From: Dysgonomonas sp. ZJ279
GTDB taxonomy: Bacteria > Bacteroidota > Bacteroidia > Bacteroidales > Dysgonomonadaceae
Direction of reading: 5' to 3'
Assembly: GCF_011039205.1 (NCBI RefSeq)
Contig: NZ_JAAKEL010000005.1
Coordinates: 62,001-126,000 of the forward strand
Length of the DNA: 64,000 nt
The stretch's first letter is position 1; each line of letters begins with the position of its first letter. Of the stretch, positions 7,878-16,384 are shown one piece after another. The notes under the pieces were generated by a model. That model was not told the DNA's origin. It made no database searches and saw only the letters and a list, made by a program, of their open reading frames with translations. A program made the position numbers and the translations under genes.

Positions 7878-9600
7878 CTGGAGAGATATTTATGATGTAG
7901 TAACTAATGATTTAATACCAACTCCTCACTATTTCTCAGTTTATGGAAAAAAGGGAGAAGCTTCGTTCTCAAAGAACAATCCGGGAGCAGCCAGAGAGTG
8001 GGAAGGTAATAGTAAAATATCGGATTGTGCTCTGAGTGCGGGTACATTTGTCGGTCTGGGCAGTACGGGAAGCCTTAAATTCTATGGAATGGGAATGTAC
8101 TTAACCACAATAAGAGTTGGTGGAAATAATCATTTTAGGAATTTGACTTTAAAACCCGTCGATCCGAATGCAACCAGTATGTCAATATCCGGTGGTGGAT
8201 ATTATCGGAATGTATTATTTGGTGCAGGCATTAGTGTAAATTATAGCAATGGCTTAATAGCTAACTGTGTATTCACAGGTAGTGTATCAGGTACATACAG
8301 AGCGAATAATAATACATTTTTAGGAATCTCCTCATTTGCGACATTGCCACCCTATTCGCCCAGTTCTTTATTTCACCGATGTAATATTCCGATCACCAAT
8401 TTAGACTCATCTAATATCTACCTTGCTTTTAGTAATTGTTCTTATAAGATAGGTAATGAGAGCAGTTATACACCTTTAGCTACATCCTTGGGAACAGTAG
8501 ACGAACTTAAAACTGAATTTGCAAGACGATGTAATGCTGCGGGATTAAGTACAAATACGAGCAAATTGGCGCAATGGGTGTTCTCAAATACTTCCTGTAA
8601 TAACAACGGAGAAGTATTGGCAGAAAGTGAAATCCATTTATTCGGACAGTCTAAAGGGATTTACATAGGTCATTCCCAGCCGATAGAAACAGTGGCTATA
8701 AAAGGACTGTTAAGTGCAGAATCGTTTAATGACAAGCAGGGAGAAACAACAAACGGAATAACTGTAATAGATGATCTTATATATACCGATGAAAGTACAG
8801 TAGGGCGGAAAGGACTCTATACAAAAGAATCTTCTTTGATATTCTTAAACGATGAACTATCTATTACAAGTTTTGATATCGCCCATAACTTACCCACCGA
8901 GAATGGGGTGATGCCAAGTGTAAGCGACTTGCTGGTTGCTGCAACCACATCTGGGATTAAAGCCGGTTTTAATTATGTTGTCAGATCGGCTGTAGACGGT
9001 GTAGAGGCAATAATACAATACGATGGCAGCCTTTATTCGTCTATGCTGGATAATAATAGTGTACTTATTAAAGGTAATATTTTCAGAGGAGTAGATGGTG
9101 TTTCGTCACTGACGATAACAAGCGGAACACCTCAGATATACAGGGTTGTCGATCTGGCTTGTGCTCCTGTTCTGGCAGTTCGCTTTCGTAAAAACTTTAT
9201 ACGATCAGGTATTACCAGCGGAAATCTGACTCCTAATTACTGGTATGTTGTACAGGCAACAGATGCCAATAAAAGCGGCACAGTTACTTATAATGGTGTA
9301 ACATACCGACATCGAATGTCGTTTCTGGCTACTAGCAGTACATCATTTACGGCAACTAATGCCAATCTGGCTCAGGCTATCGATGCCAATCAGAAATATG
9401 TTAAGGTAGTATCTGTAAATCCTCTCATTGTTTTGAAAGATTTCAATACTTACGAAATCCTGACAGGGAGCGATGGCGAATTGGTTGGTTCTGCTCATCC
9501 CGATTTTGATGCCATAACCAGTGGTATTTCGGGCGTTCGTCCTCCTGTTGTTCCTCCGTTTGGTACATTCTTTCAAATGAAAGTCGGTATAAACAAATAA
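7867..9600 (+). CDS. Large beta-helix virion protein, probable receptor-binding fibre
   Basis: 577 residues. After a short N-terminal head (MANNWRDIYDVVTNDLIPTP) the segment from about 30 to 210 repeats short strands ending in Asn/Gly turns (LTTIRVGGNNHFRNLTLKPV, SISGGGYYRNVLFGAG, SNGLIANCVFTG), the look of a right-handed beta-helix. The C-terminal third has further all-beta modules and ends in a Pro-rich segment (RPPVVPPFGTFF). It is the largest gene of the block, immediately before the repeat protein and the lysis genes, where tail fibres or spikes are normally encoded. It could instead be a polysaccharide-degrading spike; no catalytic motif can be told by eye. Confidence 0.6.
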   Translation: MANNWRDIYDVVTNDLIPTPHYFSVYGKKGEASFSKNNPGAAREWEGNSKISDCALSAGTFVGLGSTGSLKFYGMGMYLTTIRVGGNNHFRNLTLKPVDPNATSMSISGGGYYRNVLFGAGISVNYSNGLIANCVFTGSVSGTYRANNNTFLGISSFATLPPYSPSSLFHRCNIPITNLDSSNIYLAFSNCSYKIGNESSYTPLATSLGTVDELKTEFARRCNAAGLSTNTSKLAQWVFSNTSCNNNGEVLAESEIHLFGQSKGIYIGHSQPIETVAIKGLLSAESFNDKQGETTNGITVIDDLIYTDESTVGRKGLYTKESSLIFLNDELSITSFDIAHNLPTENGVMPSVSDLLVAATTSGIKAGFNYVVRSAVDGVEAIIQYDGSLYSSMLDNNSVLIKGNIFRGVDGVSSLTITSGTPQIYRVVDLACAPVLAVRFRKNFIRSGITSGNLTPNYWYVVQATDANKSGTVTYNGVTYRHRMSFLATSSTSFTATNANLAQAIDANQKYVKVVSVNPLIVLKDFNTYEILTGSDGELVGSAHPDFDAITSGISGVRPPVVPPFGTFFQMKVGINK

Positions 9601-9608
9601 TAGTGAAT

Positions 9609-9974
9609 ATGACAAATGAGGGTTTAAAAGGTATAGGCTATGATTTAGGTTCCCCAGAACCTTTAAGGGGCGTGGACTCTCTGTCTCATACAGTCGGGGA
9701 TGCCGAACCATTGAGGGGGATTGAATCTCTGTCACATAAATCGGGTGAGGCAGAGCCGATGAGAGGCGTACAGTCGTCGGCTTACATGACAGGTGAGCCC
9801 GAACCATTAAGAGGGATCGACTCCACATCCTATCAGATGGGAGATACAGAACCGTTGAGAGGTGTAAGAGGCACGTCTTATCAAGCTATATTCAGAAATA
9901 ATTTGGTGGGTATATTGGGTATATCACTAACCGCAGAAAAGGTAAACACAGATCATGGTCAGTATTACAGATAA
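9609..9974 (+). CDS. 16-residue tandem repeat protein of the phage block
   Basis: The ATG at 9609 is preferred over an in-frame GTG at 9603. The 121-residue protein has five near-perfect 16-residue repeats (about residues 14-93) with the core G-x-x-EPLRG(V/I)-x-S-x-S(H/Y)-x-x, equal to a 48-bp DNA repeat. It ends in a short hydrophobic segment (NNLVGILGISLTAEKV). No domain is recognised. Regular Glu-Pro-Leu-Arg-Gly repeats could wrap around or tile a fibre or shaft; copy number could change by slippage. Function unknown. Confidence 0.65.
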   Translation: MTNEGLKGIGYDLGSPEPLRGVDSLSHTVGDAEPLRGIESLSHKSGEAEPMRGVQSSAYMTGEPEPLRGIDSTSYQMGDTEPLRGVRGTSYQAIFRNNLVGILGISLTAEKVNTDHGQYYR

Positions 9975-10005
9975 GGAATATAAGTAACATAAACTATAAA
10001 TCAAT

Positions 10006-10512
10006 ATGATATTATTTATTCAATCATTCTTAACGGGCGACTTTGTGTCGCTCCGTTTCAAATTGGCTATCGTAGGCATTATGTGGCTCATAGTAGCGAT
10101 TGCAATTATTATCGATCTGTTTAGCGGAGTGCGCAAAGCTAAAGAACGGGGCGAGGTGCGTACCTCGGTTGGTTTCAGGCAGACGGTCACGAAAGTGGTG
10201 CAGTATTATGCATTTCTTGCGTTCGCCTTTTTATTCGATTGCATGCTGATGCTTATTCTTTCGGCTTTTGGTCTGGAAGAGGCGAGAGTGTTGCCATTTT
10301 CGTCGATAGCTGCGTGCTGCTTCCTTGTTTTTATCGAATGGAAATCGTTTATGGAAAAAGCGAATGATAAGTATAAAAAGCAGTTTAACCGCAGTGTTTC
10401 CGATTTGGCTACCCTGTTAGAGAATAGAGAGGATTTGTTGCATGGCCTTGTCGAGATAATAAAGAAACAAACTGAAAAACAAAAAGAAAACAATGATGAG
10501 GAAGATAGATAA
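10006..10512 (+). CDS. Phage holin-like membrane protein
   Basis: 168 residues with three hydrophobic segments (about 16-38, 66-86 and 94-108) and a charged C-terminal tail (KKQTEKQKENNDEEDR). The loop IIDLFSGVRKAKERGEVRTS between helices 1 and 2 is typical of the phage_holin_4-type proteins in Bacteroidetes prophages. It overlaps the amidase gene by 20 bases, which is the holin-endolysin arrangement. It would open the inner membrane to release or activate the amidase. Confidence 0.75.
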   Translation: MILFIQSFLTGDFVSLRFKLAIVGIMWLIVAIAIIIDLFSGVRKAKERGEVRTSVGFRQTVTKVVQYYAFLAFAFLFDCMLMLILSAFGLEEARVLPFSSIAACCFLVFIEWKSFMEKANDKYKKQFNRSVSDLATLLENREDLLHGLVEIIKKQTEKQKENNDEEDR

Positions 10513-10894
10513 AATAATACTTCACTGCTCGGCTACAAGAGAGGGGCAGAGCTTCACTGTGAAAGATATAGATGGCTGGCATAAGCAGCGAGGCTTTAAT
10601 AAGATCGGTTATCATTATGTCATCTATCTCGATGGCACTATACACGAAGGGCGTAAAGAAGAAGAGGTTGGAGCGCACTGTTTGAAGCAGAATGCCAATT
10701 CGATTGGTATCTGTTACATCGGAGGCTTGGATGCAAAGGGAAATCCTAAAGACACACGTACCGCTGTCCAGAAAACAGCTTTGCAAGAGCTCGTCAATAT
10801 CCTAAAGAAGAAATATCCGGGTGCAACTGTTCATGGACACAATGAGTTTGCGGCAAAGGCTTGCCCTTGTTTCGATGTGAAGAAAGAATTCTAG
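10493..10894 (+). CDS. N-acetylmuramoyl-L-alanine amidase (endolysin, Amidase_2 fold)
   Basis: 133 residues, close to T7 lysozyme size. It has the first zinc ligand in IILHCSAT (His11), a GWHKQRGFNKIGYHYVIYLDG core, and the distal ligands in HGHNEF..ACPCFDV (His and Cys), as in T7-type amidases. It cleaves the amide bond between muramic acid and the stem peptide. There is no signal peptide, so export depends on the holin encoded just upstream. Two adjacent ATG codons (10493, 10496) are possible starts. Confidence 0.88.
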   Translation: MMRKIDKIILHCSATREGQSFTVKDIDGWHKQRGFNKIGYHYVIYLDGTIHEGRKEEEVGAHCLKQNANSIGICYIGGLDAKGNPKDTRTAVQKTALQELVNILKKKYPGATVHGHNEFAAKACPCFDVKKEF

Positions 10895-10918
10895 TCTTTC
10901 CTTCATCTTCTCTCTTCG

Positions 10919-11056
10919 TCTCTGTCATCCCGAAACGTAGTGAGGGATCTCTCTAGCCTCCCCAACCCCTCCCAAGGAGGGGCTCTTGTATACCCTCTTT
11001 GCATTCCTCCCCTTGAGGGAGGTTAGGAGGGGCTATTGTATCGGGATGACAAAGAG
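10919..11056. repeat. Composite repeat: GC-rich units nested inside a TGTCATCCCGA hairpin
   Basis: The outer arms are CTCTGTCATCCCGA (left) and TCGGGATGACAAAGAG (right). The loop carries two inward-facing GC-rich units, one with CCCCTCCCAAGGAGGGGCTC and one with CCTCCCCTTGAGGGAGG. It fills the gap between the amidase and the spanin candidate. Confidence 0.85.
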
Positions 11057-11126
11057 AATACAGGGATGACCAAGCGAATCAAATTATAAATGAAATATTT
11101 TCTATCTATTTAAATCAACTATCAGA

Positions 11127-11498
11127 ATGAAAAATATATTAATCCTGTCGATACTTATCAGCTTTTTGTTAATCAGTTGCAAATCCAAAACGATCTATGT
11201 ACCCGTAGAATCTGTAAAAACAGAATATAAAGACCGCTTGTATCGCGATTCGGTTTACTTACACGATTCTATTATGATAAAGATGAAAGGTGATACAGTC
11301 TGGTACGAAAAGTATAAGACTGTTTATAAGGACAAGTTGGTGCGTGATTCTGTTTTTATAACCGATTCCGTTCAAGTACCTTATCCCGTTATCGAACAGC
11401 AGGAAGTAAACAGGCTATCGTCCTTCCAGTCGTTTCAGATATGGTGCGGACGGATATTGTTGATTTTGCTAATATTATATTTTGGTTTGAAGAGATAA
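11127..11498 (+). CDS. Candidate unimolecular spanin (lipoprotein with C-terminal membrane anchor)
   Basis: 123 residues. The N-terminus is a lipoprotein signal (MKNILILSILISFLLISC, Cys18). A periplasmic stretch of about 80 residues follows, with near-periodic charged strands (DRLYRDSVYLHDSIM.. and DKLVRDSVFITDSVQ..). A hydrophobic C-terminal helix (about 103-120, GRILLILLILYFG) ends in Lys-Arg. An outer-membrane lipid anchor at one end and an inner-membrane helix at the other is exactly the layout of u-spanins such as T1 gp11, which fuse the two membranes in the last lysis step. Its position after holin and amidase supports this. The family itself is not recognised. Confidence 0.65.
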   Translation: MKNILILSILISFLLISCKSKTIYVPVESVKTEYKDRLYRDSVYLHDSIMIKMKGDTVWYEKYKTVYKDKLVRDSVFITDSVQVPYPVIEQQEVNRLSSFQSFQIWCGRILLILLILYFGLKR

Positions 11499-11572
11499 TT
11501 GTCTTGTCGGCATATTATGATGTTTCGATCGTTTTAAAAACCGCAAGGCAATATTATATAATGTGATTTCTA

Positions 11573-12319
11573 TTAAATAATGGCATCAAAAATTAATTCA
11601 GCTATCCTTTTCATACCTTTATCTCCAGGGTGATTAATTACTTCTATAGCTTGATCTCCACCTTCACTAATTTTATGTAAAGAGCCTTCGTCGTCATATA
11701 CTTGAGTATCTAATGTGGGTTTGTATTCGGGGAAGTCGAGCTGGCTGAGAGCAACCCACGTACATCCCTCGGACTTTGCAACATTATATTGAATTAGATC
11801 TCTTTTTGAACTTTTCCAAAAGTTACCAGTTAAGACTATATGTGCATTCGGGGCTTGTTTTTTTATGTGTTTAACTAGAGTTGTTAGGTTTTTTTCGTAG
11901 GTATTTAAATCTGGAAATGGAACATTTTCTCCAATCCTCAATATTACTAAATTTTCATCATGGTCAAAATAACTATTGAGCTTACTGTTATCAAAAGTAT
12001 TTGTGTTTTTTTCCCATTCTGCAATATTAATTGCTTTATATGGTATTTTATGGCTGAATTTGTTTTCAAGTAAGCTGTTGAATACGTGCACATAGTCTGA
12101 ACTAGCTTTTGTAGCAGCCATTCCCCATTCTCCCCACCAGTAAGAACTTTTTTGAACAACAGTTATAGAGTTTCCTAATATTAAGTATTTAGATACGTCT
12201 CGAAGTTTGACTGTGTTTTCTTTTTCAGGCAATAGTTCATCTTTGCTACAAGATTGATTAAATAATGCAGTAAAGCAAAATACGACTTGACAGATTATAA
12301 GAGAAATTCTTTTCATCAT
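11573..12319 (-). CDS. SGNH/GDSL-like lipoprotein hydrolase
   Basis: 248 residues with a lipoprotein signal (Cys near 24, in NQSCSKDE). Block I reads YLILGNSIT (nucleophile Ser in GNS instead of GDS), block III reads ILRIGEN, where the usual G-x-N-D Asn is kept as GEN, and block V is NHPGDKGMKRIAE near the C-terminus, supplying the His. A lipid-anchored SGNH enzyme at the cell surface would be an esterase acting on acyl or acetyl groups of glycans; substrate unknown. It is convergent with the phage lysis genes. Codon use looks like ordinary cellular genes. Confidence 0.65.
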   Translation of the reverse strand: MMKRISLIICQVVFCFTALFNQSCSKDELLPEKENTVKLRDVSKYLILGNSITVVQKSSYWWGEWGMAATKASSDYVHVFNSLLENKFSHKIPYKAINIAEWEKNTNTFDNSKLNSYFDHDENLVILRIGENVPFPDLNTYEKNLTTLVKHIKKQAPNAHIVLTGNFWKSSKRDLIQYNVAKSEGCTWVALSQLDFPEYKPTLDTQVYDDEGSLHKISEGGDQAIEVINHPGDKGMKRIAELIFDAII

Positions 12320-12433
12320 TCGATAATTAATTATGAGTTACAAATATAGGTGTTAATTCTTTTTGTGCAAAAAAGGAAATGAAAATATTCATTGTTTAAT
12401 ATATAAGCAATACTTGTTGTTTAGTGATCGTAG

Positions 12434-13468
12434 TTATCGCATTTTAATTCTCATCAGTGTCTCTATAAACTCGTCCACCGCTTTTTCTTCTGTAGCCCAC
12501 GATGTTATAAACCGTGCTGCCGAGTATTCCGCATCTATCTCCTTCCATATCAGAAATGCATATTTTTCTTGTAGCTTTTCGATCGTTGTGTTTGGTAGGA
12601 TTGGGAAAATCTGGTTTGTGTCCGATTCTATTAGCATATTATAACCCAGATCGATAAATGCTTCTCCTATCTTGGCTGCCATTGCATTGGCGTGACGAGC
12701 TAAATCAAATATCAGATTGTTTTGTAGCAATTGATCGAACTGAACACCCATTGTTCGGCCTTTAGCCATGAGTGCTCCCCTTTGCTTGAGGTGGTATTTG
12801 AATTCTACTTTCAGTTTGTCGTTTGTTATAACTACCGCTTCGCCGAGTAATGCACCACACTTTGTTCCACCGATGTAGAATACATCCGTAAGAGCAGCTA
12901 TATCTGCCAGAGTGAGGTCGTTCGACAGGGCAACAAGTGCCATCGGAAGGCGTGCGCCATCCATAAACAAAAGTAGATCGTTAGCTTTGCAGAAATCAGA
13001 TAGGTCGGTCAGTTCCTGTTTCGTATAGACAGTTCCCAATTCCGTAGAATTAGAAATATATACCACCTTCGATTTCACAACATGATGCCCGCGCGCCTTG
13101 TTCAGAAATTGGACGATATCTTCGGGGCGAAGTTTACCATCGGCTGTTGCAGCAGCTTCTACCTTATGCCCGGTAGCCTCTATGGCTCCCGTTTCGTTTA
13201 CATATATGTGTCCTGTATCGGCAGCTATAACCGATTCGTATGGCTTGAGCATAGCGCCTAATACGGTTAGATTGGCGAGTGTTCCTCCGGCTATCATGTG
13301 TACATCCAGATGGGGGTTGTTGGTCATCTGCCTGATCGCCTTTACTGCATTCAGTGTGTAACTATCATCGCCATATCCGGCTTGTTGTACGAGGTTGCTC
13401 TCAGTAAGCGCTCTCAATATAGAGGGGTGGCAACCTTCGCTGTAATCATTTGCAAAACTGTATTTCAT
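12434..13468 (-). CDS. ltaE: Low-specificity L-threonine aldolase
   Basis: 344 residues, normal length for this fold-type I PLP enzyme that splits threonine or allo-threonine into glycine and acetaldehyde. Visible marks: the N-terminal FANDYSEGCHPSIL, AGYGDDSYT, the PLP phosphate-binding GGTLANL, the DGARL motif with the PLP-interacting Asp, and the Schiff-base lysine in YIGGTKCGA (about residue 200). It stands alone with no operon partner and is cytoplasmic. Confidence 0.9.
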   Translation of the reverse strand: MKYSFANDYSEGCHPSILRALTESNLVQQAGYGDDSYTLNAVKAIRQMTNNPHLDVHMIAGGTLANLTVLGAMLKPYESVIAADTGHIYVNETGAIEATGHKVEAAATADGKLRPEDIVQFLNKARGHHVVKSKVVYISNSTELGTVYTKQELTDLSDFCKANDLLLFMDGARLPMALVALSNDLTLADIAALTDVFYIGGTKCGALLGEAVVITNDKLKVEFKYHLKQRGALMAKGRTMGVQFDQLLQNNLIFDLARHANAMAAKIGEAFIDLGYNMLIESDTNQIFPILPNTTIEKLQEKYAFLIWKEIDAEYSAARFITSWATEEKAVDEFIETLMRIKMR

Positions 13469-13541
13469 ATTGTATTATTAAGTTTATACCCAATCTTATA
13501 TCTTGAAACGCAAAATTAGGTATTTTGTTTATTATCAGAGT

Positions 13542-14780
13542 CTACCATATCCAGTCTATTTCGACGAATAAATCATTTTTATGTATTGCCGTTCCGGCTA
13601 TGTAATAAGTCACTCCATCGGTAAGGCATTCCGGATGAAGTATGTCTAGCTTATTTAAATCGATATCAGACGCAACTAGCTCCTCTTTATAAAAAAGATT
13701 CTGCCCATCGTAAATATAGTGTGTCGGTTTGCCGGATGTATTTCTTACTATTTGCAGATTATTTCTATCTATATTGTCTTTAACTCCGTAATTATTCCGT
13801 CTCAATATTCGCAGATATTCTTTATTATCTGTCTCGATATTATTACTAATTTCTTCTTTTTTTATGGCATTGTAATCGATATTGTAGACAGAATATGCGT
13901 CATTTAGATTAATAGGGATAATAGCAGTTTTTTGTTTTTGTATAATATAAATCTTGTCCTTATTTGCATACACTCCGTCAGTTATATACTTTAGAGTGTC
14001 GGTATAATTATATGCTAAAAGGAAAAGACCTTCTTTATCTTTATAAAAAGATCTTTGCTGATACATATATATTTTGGGTGCAGTATTTTTCAGAACAACC
14101 CGTTCTCCGTGCCAATAAGTAATTATGCTGTCGCTTGTATCTGACTGAGACATACTTTGTACCGATTCGGGATTTTGTAATAAATTACTTAATGCTTGTG
14201 AATCGAACTTTTTATTTACTAAAAAATTTCTCTGTCCTACAACCACTACTTTTGTTTTAGTATGGTCAACCCCCAATCTAGCAAAGCCACCTCCTGTACC
14301 TACCGTACCAACAGGAAATAGAATACGTTGCCCTATTTGTTTTTCCTTGCAATCGAAAAGCATCCTATTTAAAATAAAAGCCTTTGAGTATTTTACCGAG
14401 TCATCTTTATTCTTAATATTAATACGGCTCATTAAATTTTTAGGTAAATAAAAGTCTTCAGTTTTATCATAATCTTCAGAGTCGTCCTTCTCTTGCATTA
14501 TTACATTCAGAAATTTGTTGCGTTTTACAGCTATTTCCTGACGGATATACGAAGAATGTCCGTCAAATATAAGGTTGGTCTTGGGTTTGATCTGAATGGA
14601 GAAATATCCTTTATCATCGCCTTTAGTATAATTCATGGGGTTGCCTTTTTCGTAAACATATAAAGCAAAAGCCGGTTTTCCTTCGTTGTCCAATACACGA
14701 CCCTTGACCGTTATCAGCTCTTGGGCAAAAGAAAGCTGTGCTATATTTAGAATAAGAATAAGCGTAAGAAATTGTTTCAT
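13542..14780 (-). CDS. Secreted protein with CarboxypepD_reg-like domain
   Basis: I choose the ATG at 14780, which gives a signal peptide (MKQFLTLILILNIAQLSFAQ) and 412 residues; the longer frame adds 21 uncharged-poor residues before it. Residues about 22-95 look like a carboxypeptidase regulatory-like beta-sandwich (VKGRVLDNEGKPAFALYVYE...GYFSI). The rest is all-beta with DKIYII and TYYIAG-type repeats; no enzyme motif is seen. It is probably periplasmic or surface exposed. Function unknown. Confidence 0.6.
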   Translation of the reverse strand: MKQFLTLILILNIAQLSFAQELITVKGRVLDNEGKPAFALYVYEKGNPMNYTKGDDKGYFSIQIKPKTNLIFDGHSSYIRQEIAVKRNKFLNVIMQEKDDSEDYDKTEDFYLPKNLMSRINIKNKDDSVKYSKAFILNRMLFDCKEKQIGQRILFPVGTVGTGGGFARLGVDHTKTKVVVVGQRNFLVNKKFDSQALSNLLQNPESVQSMSQSDTSDSIITYWHGERVVLKNTAPKIYMYQQRSFYKDKEGLFLLAYNYTDTLKYITDGVYANKDKIYIIQKQKTAIIPINLNDAYSVYNIDYNAIKKEEISNNIETDNKEYLRILRRNNYGVKDNIDRNNLQIVRNTSGKPTHYIYDGQNLFYKEELVASDIDLNKLDILHPECLTDGVTYYIAGTAIHKNDLFVEIDWIW

Positions 14781-15551
14781 TGTGTATTTGTTTTTTTCTT
14801 CTGTACTATTTGGTGTCGTCTTCCGGAACAGTACTATTCTCATTTTCTAGTTTGAAATTCGGTTCGCCAAAGGTATAAATTTCGTCTAATTATTATGAGT
14901 GAGAGATATTATTTATTGAAGTCGTCTTGACTTTTTGTTTTTCGTATTATTTTGTCATCCTGAGGAATTAAGGATCTCGGTTAAGAGATGCTTAACTATC
15001 GTTCAGCATGACAAAGAGAGTAAAAAAACAAACAAACAAAACTTTTGAAAAGTCAAGACGGCTTCATTGAGTTTACTTTATTTTAAAAAATTGTCTCTGT
15101 CATTCTACATCTCAGCCTTTGGCATCGTTTTTTTTCGCTGCTGTCATCCCGATACGCAGTGAGGGATCTATTCTGAAATAAGCCGGTAGCTAATAGCTAT
15201 TGGCTGATAAACCCAAGAGACAGGAGATCCCTCACTGCGTATCGGGATGACAGGGGCGACGGCAGGTAGCTGCAACTCATAATTGTTCCAAATACCCTCT
15301 TTGCATTCCTCCCCTTAGGGGAGGTTAGGAGGGGCTAACGTATCGGGATGACAGAAGGAACGGCAGATAACTGTCTCATAACTTATCATTCATAACTCAT
15401 AATTATTCCAAACACTCTCTTTGTATTCCTCCCCTTGGGGAGGTTAGGAGGGGCTCTCATTTCAGAATGGCAGCAGTATTACCCCTTAATCTATGACTAT
15501 CCAATGATTTGCCGTAAATGCTATTTAGATCAATTCTAAATGATGTTTGTG

Positions 15552-15581
15552 TGGTAAAATACATAGTTCAATATTTTACCA
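15552..15581. promoter_or_regulatory. Operator-like perfect inverted repeat
   Basis: TGGTAAAATA (15552-15561) and TATTTTACCA (15572-15581) are exact inverted copies with a 10-base spacer, so the half-site centres are two helical turns apart. The palindrome ends 16 bases before a TATATTTG -7 box and covers the place of the -33 element. This is where a dimeric repressor would block the phage replication operon. No repressor gene is visible nearby. Confidence 0.65.
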
Positions 15582-15597
15582 ATTGATGTGATTGGTG

Positions 15598-15605
15598 TAT
15601 ATTTG
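15598..15605 (+). promoter_or_regulatory. Candidate -7 box for the replication block
   Basis: TATATTTG fits TAnnTTTG and lies 69 bases before the start codon at 15674. The expected -33 TTTG would fall inside the operator palindrome, where TTTTAC is found instead. A Shine-Dalgarno-like AAAGGAGAG lies just before the ATG. Confidence 0.5.
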
Positions 15606-15673
15606 TACTATGTAATTCAATTTAATACTAACTGATGATTGAAGATAAATAATAACAAAGAAAGGAGAGATGA

Positions 15674-16021
15674 ATGGGGGCATTAAAAATCGAATGTTAT
15701 TGCGATGAAAAGAAGATGAGCGATATTCTTTCAATGGTTGAGAATCATTTGCAGGAATCGGATATAAGAGAATTGTCCGACTTGGACAAAGAGATTGGGG
15801 GTATACGCATTTGTGTCGATTTCAATACATATATGGATGAGGTGAAGCTGAAAGGAGCGGAGATTCTCGATAGCGATTGGGATTTGCTTTACGAAGATAC
15901 AGCAGTGTTAAACTCACGACTCAAAAAAGTAATAAGTGACTTTAATATCAATTGGCATAAGGTTGTAGCACAAGCTTACGATGTGAAGTCCGACAGGTTA
16001 AAAGAAATAGGTATTTATTAA
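15674..16021 (+). CDS. Hypothetical phage-type protein, first gene of replication block
   Basis: 115 residues, acidic, no signal peptide or membrane segment. The start is chosen because AAAGGAGAG precedes the ATG by a few bases. It is not a family I recognise. Secondary structure looks alpha/beta with a C-terminal helix region (SDFNINWHKVVAQAYDVKSDRLKEI). It is the promoter-proximal gene of a run with 16041, 16385 and 16932, which ends in a helicase-loader ATPase, so an early phage role is likely. Confidence 0.5.
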   Translation: MGALKIECYCDEKKMSDILSMVENHLQESDIRELSDLDKEIGGIRICVDFNTYMDEVKLKGAEILDSDWDLLYEDTAVLNSRLKKVISDFNINWHKVVAQAYDVKSDRLKEIGIY

Positions 16022-16040
16022 TTCAAAATTGAACTAGATT

Positions 16041-16355
16041 ATGAGTAGGGATGCATTTTATAAACAGTTACAGAATATCTCTGAATCAGGAAGAGGACTA
16101 GCAAACGTATTGGAGTCGTATTTCTTCACAGGCAACTTCGAGCATCAGATTGGGCTTATCAGCAATGCTATTCAGGAGATTGTAAATAAAGGGTCGGACG
16201 ATACGGATCAGAGTCTCGACAATCAGTTTGGTTACACCAATCGCTATATACGCGAATCGATATATGATCTTACCGAATTGCAAAAGTTTCTTACACGTCT
16301 GCATATTGTTTATGCCGATTACAAAAAGCAAACGGAATTGTTGGATAAATGTTGA
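16041..16355 (+). CDS. Hypothetical helical phage-type protein
   Basis: 104 residues, predicted almost all alpha-helical (FEHQIGLISNAIQEIVNKG.. and RESIYDLTELQKFLTRLHIVYADYKKQ), no signal peptide. I do not recognise it. It follows the previous gene by 19 bases and precedes the replication-initiator-like gene by 29 bases. A small accessory protein of the replication block is the most that can be said. Confidence 0.45.
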   Translation: MSRDAFYKQLQNISESGRGLANVLESYFFTGNFEHQIGLISNAIQEIVNKGSDDTDQSLDNQFGYTNRYIRESIYDLTELQKFLTRLHIVYADYKKQTELLDKC

Positions 16356-16384
16356 AAAATGAATGTGTATAAAGAACGAGGAAT

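Larger units (their letters stand above)
14844..15673. repeat. 830-bp intergenic stretch made of hairpin and tandem repeats
   Basis: No gene is seen. In order: a nested palindrome at 14914-15070 (outer arms GTCGTCTTGACTTT and AAAGTCAAGACG, inner arms TGTCATCCTGA and TCAGCATGACA); a 29-bp perfect hairpin with arms 15141-15169 and 15225-15253; two tandem units of about 100 bp at 15261-15360 and 15361-15474, each with AACTCATAATT, TTGCATTCCTCCCCTT-type GC-rich core and a TCGGGATGACAG-like end; then the operator palindrome and -7 box of the replication block (listed separately). Confidence 0.85.
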
